A stretch of 64,000 bases of DNA, taken from positions 124,001-188,000 of the forward strand of contig CAZWHA010000001.1 in assembly GCA_964633435.1 (NCBI GenBank). Direction: 5' to 3'. How positions within the stretch are numbered: position 1 is the stretch's first letter; each line of letters opens with the position of its first letter. Of the stretch, positions 16,485-25,447 are shown in pieces. A program made the position numbers and the translations under genes. Origin of the DNA: GCA-016699895 sp964633435 (GTDB taxonomy: Bacteria > Patescibacteriota > Saccharimonadia > Saccharimonadales > Saccharimonadaceae). Below the pieces are notes generated by a model. It had not been told where the DNA came from, did no database searches, and saw only the letters and a program-made list of their open reading frames with translations.

Positions 16485-17525
16485 TTATTGTTTTGCAAAG
16501 TTTTTTACAAAAATCACGCCGTTTTTTAGTTTATTCATCGTCCAGCCGAATAATAATGACCCAGTAGTGGTCAGCCTGGCTAGCATGATCAGGCATTGGA
16601 TAACGTATTTTTTGCCACCGATAATTGATAGACGAGCTGCGCCCAGCTTTTCTGGTTGGAACTGCTGGATCAGGGATCGTTTTACGCTAAACTCTTTATC
16701 TGACCCAACTACCAGCGACCAATAGGACGCAAGCCAGCGCCAACGTAGCCACTGCAAGAGACTCTGTTCGGTTGCCGAGAGCTTGTGATCAGCAAATTGA
16801 ACAATAGCAGCATCATTGGCTGCTCGGTATTCTGGAACAATAGAGGACGACGAAAAGACACTGGTTTCACTGTGAGCTTGGTAGTGATAGGTGATGTCGG
16901 GAATAATGCTGAGCCTACGCATATATTTGAAATAGTCGAGGGCAAATAATAAATCCTCGCCGAATCGTAAATCTTCGCGAAATCGCAGGTTATGTTCATG
17001 GATGATATCGGCACGGAATAGTTTGTTCCATAAATTGTATAGAGTGCCATCGCTGCCGAGTGAACGGAGGATGTATTCAGGGAGGTTTTTAGTGACGGTT
17101 TCTTCCCTAGGTTGAATTCGTTTGTAATTTTTAACGAGACCCCTTGCTGTTTGTAGGTCGATTTGCCAGCCCGACACTAAAACATCACTGTTAGTCTGGG
17201 TGATAGCGTTGGCAACAACTGTCAGTGTATGATCGGCAATGATGTCATCGCTGTCAAAAAATTGGATATAAGTACCGGTGGCTTTAGCTAGGCCGAGGTT
17301 ACGAGCACTCGATGGACCGCCGTTATTTTTGGTGTGGACTTTCACGCGGTCGTCGGTTGTGGCAATATCTCGTAAGTTTCGCAGTGTATTGTCTGTCGAA
17401 CCATCATCAATCAACAGTAATTCAAAATTACGAAACGATTGCGACAAAATTGATTCCACCATAACCTTTATGGATTTTGAATTGTTCCATACAGGAATGA
17501 TGATGCTTAACAGTGGCGCTGCCAT
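16485..17525 (-). CDS. GT2 family glycosyltransferase
   Basis: 346 aa from ATG 17525 (MAAPLLSIIIPVWNN). GT-A motifs include LLLIDDGSTDNTL, NNGGPSSARNLGLAKATG and YIQFFDSDDII, followed by a substrate domain and an amphipathic C-terminus, without clear transmembrane spans. The enzyme probably transfers a sugar to the growing surface glycan at the cytoplasmic membrane face. It is divergent from the ABC exporter gene with a 37-base shared promoter region. The acceptor and donor cannot be read. Confidence 0.9.
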   Translation of the reverse strand: MAAPLLSIIIPVWNNSKSIKVMVESILSQSFRNFELLLIDDGSTDNTLRNLRDIATTDDRVKVHTKNNGGPSSARNLGLAKATGTYIQFFDSDDIIADHTLTVVANAITQTNSDVLVSGWQIDLQTARGLVKNYKRIQPREETVTKNLPEYILRSLGSDGTLYNLWNKLFRADIIHEHNLRFREDLRFGEDLLFALDYFKYMRRLSIIPDITYHYQAHSETSVFSSSSIVPEYRAANDAAIVQFADHKLSATEQSLLQWLRWRWLASYWSLVVGSDKEFSVKRSLIQQFQPEKLGAARLSIIGGKKYVIQCLIMLARLTTTGSLLFGWTMNKLKNGVIFVKNFAKQ

Positions 17526-17562
17526 GGATATATTGTAGCATGGCGTGGTATAATAAATGGCG
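17526..17562. promoter_or_regulatory. compact divergent promoter pair
   Basis: On the minus strand TACAAT (17532-17537) ends 6 bases before ATG 17525. On the plus strand TATAAT (17549-17554) ends 8 bases before ATG 17563. Both transcripts would be leaderless or nearly so. Confidence 0.55.
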
Positions 17563-18387
17563 ATGCAAACCCGTGGACTACTGGACAAGAAAAATCGAGT
17601 TCTACTATATGAGTTGGTAAAAACCGACTTTAAATTGCGCTACCAGGGATCATTCCTCGGCATTTTGTGGTCTGTACTGAAGCCACTCCTATTGTTTGCG
17701 GTGATGTACACGGTATTTGTACGATTTCTGAAATTTACCGACGGTACACCGCAGTATCCTATCGTGCTCCTACTCGGAATATCCCTCTGGAGTTTCTTTT
17801 CAGAAGCAACGAATGTTGGCATGAATTCAATTGTTGGCCGGGGCGACATTTTACGCAAGATTAATTTCCCGAAATACATCATTGTTTTATCAGCGATGAT
17901 GAGTTCGCTGATATCGCTCAGTATAAATTTGATAGTGGTGATTGCGTTTGCCTTTTTTAGCGGCATTGATTTCACTTCACTGGTGCTGCTGGTACCACTC
18001 AATATATTACAGTTATTTGTTTTGGCCTTTGGTTTAGCACTGTTCCTCTCGACGCTGTATGTAAAATTCAGAGACATTGGTCATATCTGGGAAGTTGTGC
18101 TGCAAATCCTGTTTTACTCTATGCCAATCATCTACCCGATAACACTGGTTGCTAATGTCCAGATTCTCGGATTTAAAGCCCAAGAGTTAATGATGCTCAA
18201 CCCAGTAGCCCAATCAATCCAAGATATTCGTCATAATCTGGTTTCACCGACGACGGTTCCAACGACCTGGACCATAATAGATAATATCTGGTTAGCTAGC
18301 TTGCCTGTGGTTATTACTGTCGCTATAGCGGTACTGGGTGCGCGGTATTTTTCACGAAATTCTAAAAAATTTGCGGAGATGTTGTAG
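17563..18387 (+). CDS. ABC-2 permease of polysaccharide exporter (Wzm/TagG-like)
   Basis: 274 aa. I prefer ATG 17563 over 17557 because of the -10 box spacing. The N-terminal segment LVKTDFKLRYQGSFLGILWSVLKPLL is diagnostic of Wzm/TagG-type permeases, and six hydrophobic spans follow. With the Wzt-like ATPase at 20584 it should export a completed polyprenyl-linked glycan or teichoic-acid-like polymer. The next gene overlaps by one base (TAGTG). Confidence 0.92.
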   Translation: MQTRGLLDKKNRVLLYELVKTDFKLRYQGSFLGILWSVLKPLLLFAVMYTVFVRFLKFTDGTPQYPIVLLLGISLWSFFSEATNVGMNSIVGRGDILRKINFPKYIIVLSAMMSSLISLSINLIVVIAFAFFSGIDFTSLVLLVPLNILQLFVLAFGLALFLSTLYVKFRDIGHIWEVVLQILFYSMPIIYPITLVANVQILGFKAQELMMLNPVAQSIQDIRHNLVSPTTVPTTWTIIDNIWLASLPVVITVAIAVLGARYFSRNSKKFAEML

Positions 18388-20522
18388 TGGAAAAAGTCGA
18401 CGTTACGACAGTTATTACGGCCCACAAGGAGGGGTTGTTGGCGCACAAGACTATGTTATCGGTCCTGCGCGCTGCGAAAAAATTGAAAGAGCATAATCTA
18501 TCCTATGAAATAATCGTCCATATCGACAATGGTGACGAGACGACCAAGGATTACTTTGCTCGCTACAAAAATGACAGCAATGTTAGATTGTATGAAAATA
18601 CATTTGGTGAGTTATCTCGGTCGCGTAACTTTGCAATGGGTCAGGCACGCGGCGAATATGTATCGTGTATTGATGCTGATGACTTGTGTTCTGAAAACTG
18701 GCTGATTAATTCCTATAATGTGGTAAAAGGCGATAAAAAGACCGTTGCTCGAATTAACTACATCATAACTTTTGGGGCGGATCGAGCGGTCGTAACGGAC
18801 AATTCAGATATATCGCCCCTGAAACAGCGACTATATCTGATGGCTTCTAATATGTATGGGTCACCGCTATTTTGCCACAAGAGTGTTTACGAAAACCAGC
18901 AGCAGAGACCGAATGGCGGGCCGTATGGTTCAGAGGACTGGCAGTGGACACTCGACACCATGGCGCAGGGAGTGAAGCATGTCGTGGCACCCGAAACCAT
19001 TTTGTTTTATAGAAAAGATGCCCTTTCCAAGGATTCGTTACTGAGTGGTCAGAGTGGAAATCGTGCGACTTTATCGCCTACTGAATACCTTGGTTTTGAA
19101 TCGGTGCGACATCTTGACATCGGTTCCGAAAATGTGCCACAGGGCGGTCAGGTAAATCCTGCGCTCGCTGGATCCACGAAAGCCTTTATAAAGGAAAAAA
19201 TGTACGATGCTCTGGTGTATGCTAATACATTCAAAACCTATAGAACACTGAAAAATAAAATTCGCCCCCAGGGGGATTCGACCAAAGTCCATTTACCAGA
19301 CCATATTATCCAGGAGTGGAAGAATATCAACAAAATCGAAAAGGTCACGTTTCCTTCTGACTATGTCCTCGATCGGGCGACAAAATGGATGCCAAATGCC
19401 AGTATTGGTGCGCGCTATGTCAAGTTCGCGCAGCTACTCAGCCGACAGCCCGACACACTGTTTTTTGTGCCCTGGCTAATTCGCGGTGGCGCCGACAAAG
19501 TATTTATAAACACCGCCAACGAACTACATCGGGCTCATCCAGAATGGCGCATTGCCTTTTTGCAGACCTATCGTCACCAATCAATCTGGCAGGACAAGCT
19601 GGACAACTCAATCGATTTTGTTGACCTCGCGACATTGCTCGATGGACTGCATTACGAAGATAAAATGGCGTTTATGGCGATGTTTATCACCCAAAACAAT
19701 ATTAAACGAATCTGTATCGGCAACTCTCGGTTTGCCTATGACTTTGCTATGCGGTACAAGAACCTGATACGAGAGCGAGATGTTTGTATTTACGCCTTTG
19801 CATTTACGGAGAGTATAAATAATGATGGTCGTATTGGTGACTATATTCACGAACATATCCCGTTTATGCAGGACGTGACTTATAGGATTGTTACCGACAA
19901 CACCAGCATGACAGAACAGTTGTATGAGGAGCATGGAATCCCCAAGGAAAAAGTCTACGTTCATCACCAATTCCTAGACAATGTGTTTGTAGCGCCAGAA
20001 ATAAAAGATCATTCGCCACTCCGGGTGCTATGGGCGAGCCGAGTTAACGGTCAAAAACTGCCCGAAGTGTTGCGAAGTATCGGGGAAAAATTGGATGCTA
20101 ATTTCACCCTGGATGCCTATGGCCAGTTAGAAAATCATTACTCACGAAAGTTTTTTGAAGGTAGCGGCGTTACGTATGTTCGGGCTTTTGACGGCATTGA
20201 CGACTTGCCGACTGATCAGTATGACGTTTTCCTATACACCTCGAATGCTGATGGTATGCCAAATATGCTACTCGAGGTAGCATCAAAGGGCTTACCGATC
20301 ATTACCTCTGATGTTGGGGGCGTTAAAGATTTCATACAGGATGGCAAGACCGGACTACTGGTGCGTGATTGCATGGATACCGACCAATACGTAGCGGCGC
20401 TCGACAAAATGAAAAGCCCGGAACTGCGTAAAAAACTAGCTACTAACGCTCAAAAACTACTGTCGACAACTTTTGACAAAGCGTCGTGGGAAAAGGGCGT
20501 TCGAGATATCTTTGATAAGTAG
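18387..20522 (+). CDS. bifunctional GT2-GT4 glycosyltransferase fusion
   Basis: 711 aa from a GTG start overlapping the permease stop. The N-terminal GT2 domain (about 1-230) carries TTVITAHKEGLLAHKT, HIDNGDETT and CIDADDLCSENW. A linker follows. The GT4-type GT-B domain (about 350-711) has VPWLIRGGADKVFIN and the C-terminal NADGMPNMLLEVASKGLPII then DVGGVKDFIQDGKTGLLV. Two transfer activities in one chain suggest it adds consecutive sugars of a repeat. It lies between the Wzm and Wzt genes, so it works on the exported glycan. A diverged paralogue lies at 27623-29776. Confidence 0.9.
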   Translation: MEKVDVTTVITAHKEGLLAHKTMLSVLRAAKKLKEHNLSYEIIVHIDNGDETTKDYFARYKNDSNVRLYENTFGELSRSRNFAMGQARGEYVSCIDADDLCSENWLINSYNVVKGDKKTVARINYIITFGADRAVVTDNSDISPLKQRLYLMASNMYGSPLFCHKSVYENQQQRPNGGPYGSEDWQWTLDTMAQGVKHVVAPETILFYRKDALSKDSLLSGQSGNRATLSPTEYLGFESVRHLDIGSENVPQGGQVNPALAGSTKAFIKEKMYDALVYANTFKTYRTLKNKIRPQGDSTKVHLPDHIIQEWKNINKIEKVTFPSDYVLDRATKWMPNASIGARYVKFAQLLSRQPDTLFFVPWLIRGGADKVFINTANELHRAHPEWRIAFLQTYRHQSIWQDKLDNSIDFVDLATLLDGLHYEDKMAFMAMFITQNNIKRICIGNSRFAYDFAMRYKNLIRERDVCIYAFAFTESINNDGRIGDYIHEHIPFMQDVTYRIVTDNTSMTEQLYEEHGIPKEKVYVHHQFLDNVFVAPEIKDHSPLRVLWASRVNGQKLPEVLRSIGEKLDANFTLDAYGQLENHYSRKFFEGSGVTYVRAFDGIDDLPTDQYDVFLYTSNADGMPNMLLEVASKGLPIITSDVGGVKDFIQDGKTGLLVRDCMDTDQYVAALDKMKSPELRKKLATNAQKLLSTTFDKASWEKGVRDIFDK

Positions 20523-20565
20523 TATATAATCAAGGTCATGCCTCGCCCGTAACCCTGTTCCGTGC

Positions 20566-20571
20566 TATAAT
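20566..20571 (+). promoter_or_regulatory. -10 box upstream of wzt-like gene
   Basis: TATAAT preceded by TGC (extended -10), 12 bases before ATG 20584. The 5' leader would be only about five bases. Confidence 0.5.
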
Positions 20572-20583
20572 ATAGCGTAGAAT

Positions 20584-21765
20584 ATGAGTGCAAAATCACC
20601 GTCTAAATCATCCGACGTTGCTCTGCGGGTTGAGCATGTTAGCAAGAGTTTTCATCTGCCGACTGAACAGGCAAATGGTATCAAACAGGCTTTTGTTAAC
20701 CGTGTGAAAGGTATCAAAGGCTATACGGAGCAACAGGTACTAAAAGATATTAGTTTTACTGTTGAAAAAGGCGATTTTTTCGGGATTGTTGGCCGAAATG
20801 GGTCGGGAAAATCGACACTATTAAAACTGATTTCGCAAATATACACCCCGAACCAGGGAAAGATCACGGTTAACGGCAAATTGGTACCATTTATTGAACT
20901 GGGTGTTGGTTTTAATCCAGAACTAACCGGCCGGGAGAACATTTATCTAAATGGTGCGTTGCTGGGCTTCTCGCACGAAGAAATGTCGGCCATGTACGAA
21001 GACATCGTGAAATTTGCCGAGTTAGAAGACTTCATGGATCAAAAGTTAAAGAATTATTCGAGCGGCATGCAGGTGCGCCTAGCCTTTTCGATTGCCATAA
21101 AGGCCGACGCAGATATCTTGGTGCTGGATGAGGTTCTAGCAGTAGGAGACGAGGCGTTTCAGAGGAAGTGTTTCCAATACTTTGCCGAACTAAAACGAAA
21201 CAAAAAGACAGTTATCTTGGTGACGCATGCGATGGACTACGTTTTGCAGTTTTGCAACAAGGCAGCCTTGATTGACAAGGGGCATACATTTACCACCGGG
21301 AAGCCTATTGATATCGCAAGAATCTATCGTGAGTTAAATAGCGAAGAGAACCTAATAGTAACCAATAAAAAGCACAATGATTTTTTCGAAATTGACTCAA
21401 ACTATAATATGTCTAACGGGAAGATTATATTTACAACAAATATAACGCCCAAGAATAATTTTAATGACAAAGATGCAGTATTTACTTTTGTAATTCAAAA
21501 GGACAGTGGAGAGGTTGTATACAGATATGTCACTGATGAAAAAATTTCAAAACCTCTTGATTTTACAAAGAGTCGAACAGTTACTATAGAAGTAGATAAC
21601 ATTTTTCCTGACGGACTATTTTTTGTTGAAATTGGGATGAAAAAGCGAGATCGAACCAAAGAATATATAGTGATGCCAAAAGCTATTGAGTTTGACATAG
21701 TCAGCACTAGCCAGTATTTAAATGATAAGCATTGGAAGCCGTATGAAGAGTTCAAAATTCACTAA
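20584..21765 (+). CDS. ABC exporter ATPase with C-terminal glycan-recognition-like domain (Wzt/TagH-like)
   Basis: 393 aa. The nucleotide-binding domain covers about 1-250, with Walker A VGRNGSGKSTLLKLIS, signature NYSSGMQVRLAFSIAIK and Walker B ILVLDEVLAVGDEAFQRK. The long spacer between the first strand and Walker A is typical of Wzt/TagH. The C-terminal ~130 residues look like a Wzt-type beta-sandwich that reads the glycan end in known homologues. Base composition changes near 21340: the C-terminal domain is markedly AT-richer than the ATPase part, suggesting exchange of the specificity module. Confidence 0.92.
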   Translation: MSAKSPSKSSDVALRVEHVSKSFHLPTEQANGIKQAFVNRVKGIKGYTEQQVLKDISFTVEKGDFFGIVGRNGSGKSTLLKLISQIYTPNQGKITVNGKLVPFIELGVGFNPELTGRENIYLNGALLGFSHEEMSAMYEDIVKFAELEDFMDQKLKNYSSGMQVRLAFSIAIKADADILVLDEVLAVGDEAFQRKCFQYFAELKRNKKTVILVTHAMDYVLQFCNKAALIDKGHTFTTGKPIDIARIYRELNSEENLIVTNKKHNDFFEIDSNYNMSNGKIIFTTNITPKNNFNDKDAVFTFVIQKDSGEVVYRYVTDEKISKPLDFTKSRTVTIEVDNIFPDGLFFVEIGMKKRDRTKEYIVMPKAIEFDIVSTSQYLNDKHWKPYEEFKIH

Positions 21766-23029
21766 ACAGATCTTGAAAGATAAAAAAATATTGATAACTA
21801 ATTGTTGGTTATCTGGTTATGGTGGAAGTGAGATTAATATATTACAGCTAGTTGATCAATTAATTAGTTTTGGCGCAAGAGTTGAGTGTTTCACGCATTT
21901 ATATGAGGGTGAGATGGCAGAAGAGTTCAGTAGGCGACGAATCGAAGTTATTTCTGAGTCGTTTGTTCATACCGACACCGAGAAAACATTAAAAATAGCA
22001 GACGTTGATATTGATGACTATGACTATATATGGGTCTGTCAGCAGGTGCTACCTTTGTCTATAGTCAAGCAATTAAATTCTGCCAAAAAAAGGCCAAAGT
22101 TTATTTTCCTTCATATGTCAGCATTGGTCGGCATACCCGTAGAGGCCCCTGTGGTTTGGGGGATGGAAGGTAAATTATATGACATGATACTTTCGATCTC
22201 TGATGATACTACGGCTAACATTCGACGCATCCTAGGAAGTGACTTTAGAGACGTAGACTACTATAGAAACCCAGTGCCAGTGTCATTCTCGCAAGTCAAA
22301 AAGAAAAGTGAGAGGTTAAAAAAAATTGCAGTAATATCTAATCACCCACCCAAGGAGTTGGTTGATGTTAAGCGGTATATTGAGCAAGAAGATATTGAAG
22401 TTGAATATTTTGGTTCGTGGAGTGAGAATTATAGGCTTGTAGATGCTGATTTAATGGAAGAGTACGATGCTATTGTTGGTATTGGTAAAAATGTTCAGTA
22501 CGGGCTAGTGGCGGGCGTTCCTATATACCTATACGACTATTTCGGTGGGTGTGGGTATCTGAATAATGATAATTATCAATTGGCCCTCGAAAATAATTTT
22601 TCTGGGCGAGGATTCGATCGTAAAAGCGCAAGAGAGATTGCAGGTGAGATTATACAAGGCTACAGGAATGCTCTGAATTTTCACACAGAGAACAGACAGC
22701 GTTTTATAGAAAATTATAGTATAGACAAAGTGCTAGAAAGTATATTCACCAAGCTGGACAATAAAGAACGACAGAAACCAAAAACACTCTTTTCAAGAGA
22801 AGAAATAAATTATATTATCAGTATGCAAGTTATGTTGCAAGGTAGGTCTCAATCATGGGCGACATCTAATAGAAATATTATCCAAATCAAAGATCTACAA
22901 AAAATGGTCGGCGATAGCAATAAGCACATCGAGTTAATTGAGAAATCAAAGGCCTATCGTATAGGAAAAATGATCACTCTACCGGTTCGATATATCAAAA
23001 AGTTATTAAATAGAGCTTTAATATATTAA
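21743..23029 (+). CDS. GT4-like glycosyltransferase, AT-rich
   Basis: 428 aa from ATG 21743, which has ggaag five bases upstream. An alternative ATG at 21722 overlaps wzt further. The N-terminal KKILITNCWLSGYGGSEINILQLV is a typical GT-B donor/acceptor domain start. The C-terminal half has a weaker GT4-like region with YDAIVGIGKNVQYGLVAGVPIYLYD in the donor-binding position. A basic amphipathic tail (about 395-428) may bind the membrane. Its AT-rich base use matches the 3' part of wzt and differs from flanking genes. Confidence 0.8.
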   Translation: MKSSKFTKQILKDKKILITNCWLSGYGGSEINILQLVDQLISFGARVECFTHLYEGEMAEEFSRRRIEVISESFVHTDTEKTLKIADVDIDDYDYIWVCQQVLPLSIVKQLNSAKKRPKFIFLHMSALVGIPVEAPVVWGMEGKLYDMILSISDDTTANIRRILGSDFRDVDYYRNPVPVSFSQVKKKSERLKKIAVISNHPPKELVDVKRYIEQEDIEVEYFGSWSENYRLVDADLMEEYDAIVGIGKNVQYGLVAGVPIYLYDYFGGCGYLNNDNYQLALENNFSGRGFDRKSAREIAGEIIQGYRNALNFHTENRQRFIENYSIDKVLESIFTKLDNKERQKPKTLFSREEINYIISMQVMLQGRSQSWATSNRNIIQIKDLQKMVGDSNKHIELIEKSKAYRIGKMITLPVRYIKKLLNRALIY

Positions 23030-23035
23030 AGCTGA

Positions 23036-24763
23036 CTAGATCTCATCGAGATCATCATAAAATACACAAGAGTTCTTGTTGAGTGAGGCGTCAGTTTTTG
23101 TTCTCAGGCAAAGCTTTCCATTAACCTCTGTTCGCATAGTAAATTCTATAACTAGATTCTTAGGAAGAGGGTCGTAACGGTCGCCAGTCTTGGCGTCAAT
23201 CTTGGTGGTGTCTCGGATAGTTTTTAGTTTTCTAGGTATGTCCATGTTGACGTAGATGTTGGAGTCGTCTGATGTGCCACCGTTACTTAACTCCTGAAGA
23301 TTACTGTAGAGTATACACATATTGTTATCGGTTTTAGTGTTTGAATGTGTTCGTAGACATAACTGGCCGTCCTTGGTAGTACTTTTCGATGAAAATTCTA
23401 CGGTTTGTCCGTTGGCGACTATTTGATTGGGTACAGGATTGCTAGTCACTGGGTTAATTTTACTAGTATCATTAGTTACTTTTAGAGGGCGTGGAGCGTC
23501 CATATTGCTAAATACTTGACTTGTTTCAAGTAAATTCCCGTACAGTATACACATTTGCTTATTAAGCTGCTGGTCGGTTGCAGTTCGTAGGCATAGACCA
23601 TTACCGGGTATATTATTTAGCTGTGCGAAGTTGATTTCAAGTCCTGCTGGAATATCTTCGGTCTTTATTCCAGTCGCAGGGTCTATCTTGATCGTATCTT
23701 CTTTCGAAATAAGTTTTCGCGGTGTTGTCATGCCCGAAAACATCTCAGATAGATTACTTTCAAGTACACACATTCTTTTATCTAGGCTAGTATCGGTTGC
23801 AGTTCGTAGACATACTTGCTTATTGTAGATTGCTTTTTGTTGAAAATTAATTATCAGTCCTGCTGGAATATCTTCGGTCTTTATTCCAGTCGCAGGGTCT
23901 ATCTTGATCGTATCTTCTGTGGTGTATAGCTGTCTTGGTGAATCCATACTTACGAAATATTGATCTTGAGTTGATCCAAACCAGTCTGTAAACAACCACC
24001 AAAAGTTCTTGTTACCGTAGGCGCCGCATGGAGCAGTGGCACCTATACTTACGTTTTTAGTGGCTTCGTTTGGTTGGTAGGGGGTGTAGCGATAGAGGGC
24101 GGAGGTAGCACGGTTTTTAATATTGACAACCGAACCGCCACAAGATGCGCTGGGGTTATATTGGATATATACATTGCCAACAGGGTAGTTGCTCCAGCCG
24201 CCGTTTAAGACGGTGCGGAACAAATTCGCCGCCTGTCGTAACTGATTTTTCAGACCATAATACTGTGCATCGCACGGTGCCGTATCCGGACAACCATAAC
24301 CAGTGGCCGTTTGATACTGCCTGCTGTTTGGCCAGGTGTCGGTAATTAGACCCTGTTCCTTTTCCAGTAATACAATGAGAACCTGTGGATTAATATTGTA
24401 ATCCTGGCCAGCTTGCCAAATGATTTGTGCGGCCGATTCGCCATTGAATGACTCCTTTGCCATACAGACAAATTTGCCGTCCTTGATGCTGTATGACACC
24501 GTGGGGTACCAAGCTGCCTTGTGTATATCTGTGTTGTTGCAGGCATTTTTGCTGTCCAAAAAGGTCTGGATCTGCTGGACAGTCATACTATTACGATTCG
24601 ACATGACAGAGTCGGACATGATATTTCCGGCCTCAAACTTGCTCATGTCGGCAGCGTTGGTGATAGACTGCGGAGAAAGCCAGCTAAAAACTATCGCCCC
24701 TAACACGACTACCGAAGCGACGAGCAGAGAGATGAGTTTAGAGCGTTGCTGTGCGATGATCAT
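23036..24763 (-). CDS. secreted lysozyme/transglycosylase-like protein with four C-terminal repeats
   Basis: 575 aa. A signal peptide or anchor lies at about residues 8-37 (LISLLVASVVVLGAIVFSW ... TNA). Residues ~60-265 resemble the actinobacterial secreted domain with NPQVLIVLLEKEQGL (E134, E136 candidate catalytic acids) and ATGYGCPDTAPCD, which looks like an SLT/lysozyme-type fold. Residues ~270-575 are four tandem repeats of about 72-75 aa, each with a ..MD.PR.L opening and a CLRT ... MC pair likely forming a disulfide. Repeats 1 and 2 share a 63-bp exact DNA repeat. Peptidoglycan cleavage plus host or cell-wall binding is inferred. It is in an operon with the next gene upstream. Confidence 0.8.
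   Translation of the reverse strand: MIIAQQRSKLISLLVASVVVLGAIVFSWLSPQSITNAADMSKFEAGNIMSDSVMSNRNSMTVQQIQTFLDSKNACNNTDIHKAAWYPTVSYSIKDGKFVCMAKESFNGESAAQIIWQAGQDYNINPQVLIVLLEKEQGLITDTWPNSRQYQTATGYGCPDTAPCDAQYYGLKNQLRQAANLFRTVLNGGWSNYPVGNVYIQYNPSASCGGSVVNIKNRATSALYRYTPYQPNEATKNVSIGATAPCGAYGNKNFWWLFTDWFGSTQDQYFVSMDSPRQLYTTEDTIKIDPATGIKTEDIPAGLIINFQQKAIYNKQVCLRTATDTSLDKRMCVLESNLSEMFSGMTTPRKLISKEDTIKIDPATGIKTEDIPAGLEINFAQLNNIPGNGLCLRTATDQQLNKQMCILYGNLLETSQVFSNMDAPRPLKVTNDTSKINPVTSNPVPNQIVANGQTVEFSSKSTTKDGQLCLRTHSNTKTDNNMCILYSNLQELSNGGTSDDSNIYVNMDIPRKLKTIRDTTKIDAKTGDRYDPLPKNLVIEFTMRTEVNGKLCLRTKTDASLNKNSCVFYDDLDEI
23640..23702 (-). repeat. 63-bp exact in-frame repeat, copy in repeat unit 2
   Basis: Identical to 23856-23918, with a period of 216 bp (72 codons). 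It encodes EDTIKIDPATGIKTEDIPAG within two neighbouring protein repeats, indicating recent duplication or gene conversion. Confidence 0.95.
23856..23918 (-). repeat. 63-bp exact in-frame repeat, copy in repeat unit 1
   Basis: Identical partner of 23640-23702. Confidence 0.95.
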
Positions 24764-24767
24764 AATG

Positions 24768-25328
24768 CTAAATCGTTACGTTGCCTTTCAATTCGCCAGA
24801 GCGGTCACCACTGGTAATAGTTATAGTAATATTCCACTTGCCGCTACCGAGTTCGGCCGTTGACACATCAAAACCCTGGCAGGTGGATGATGATGGATTT
24901 TGCGCAATACCACTGTCGCGAGTGACGGTTTTCGAGCCCTTTGACAGAGTTAGACGGCAGGTTCCGGTACTGATCGTCTGGTTGATGGTGGTGCGGATCA
25001 TCAGCGTACCATCGGTGACTCCGGTGTAAGTTATGACACCGGTAAGATTTTGACTATTATTAGTATTTTCACCTTCATACGGTGCCTCGATATCTTTTTC
25101 TGCTTCGTGACCGGAGGAATCGATAGTAGCGTTGTCTTCGTCGGTTTTGCTGGCGGAAGGATTATTTTCGCTTGACTGGCTCTTGGTAGTATCGTTATTT
25201 TTCTGGCTAGCCCCCTTGAACCACAAAGAATAGACGCCAACCCCACTTGCCACCAGTAGTATAGTAACCAGACTGATGATCCAGATTTTTCGCGATTTCT
25301 TTTTAGGATTTTTTATTCTCATGCCCAT
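24768..25328 (-). CDS. membrane-anchored protein with Ser/Asn/Asp-rich stalk, unknown
   Basis: 186 aa. A basic N-terminus (KNPKKKSRK) precedes one hydrophobic span (about 15-37), a low-complexity stalk rich in N/S/D/E/K (about 40-90) and a small beta-rich C-terminal domain with two cysteines (GTCRLTL and STCQGF), probably outside the cell. The start at 25328 has AAGGAG eight bases upstream. It ends 4 bases before the start of the lysozyme-like gene, so the two are co-expressed and may act together at the surface. No named family is recognised. Confidence 0.8.
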   Translation of the reverse strand: MGMRIKNPKKKSRKIWIISLVTILLVASGVGVYSLWFKGASQKNNDTTKSQSSENNPSASKTDEDNATIDSSGHEAEKDIEAPYEGENTNNSQNLTGVITYTGVTDGTLMIRTTINQTISTGTCRLTLSKGSKTVTRDSGIAQNPSSSTCQGFDVSTAELGSGKWNITITITSGDRSGELKGNVTI

Positions 25329-25435
25329 ATGTGTGACTCCTTAATATACATAATAGCACGAGCGGAATGAAAATGCAAGGGGCTTCCTTGGCAAATTTTA
25401 GTATAGAGAATTGCGTAAATAACCGACAGACGTGA

Positions 25436-25447
25436 TATCATAAATGT
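25436..25447 (+). promoter_or_regulatory. -10 box of leaderless transcript (duplicated GT2 gene)
   Basis: TATCAT (25436-25441) ends 6 bases before ATG 25448. Confidence 0.45.
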
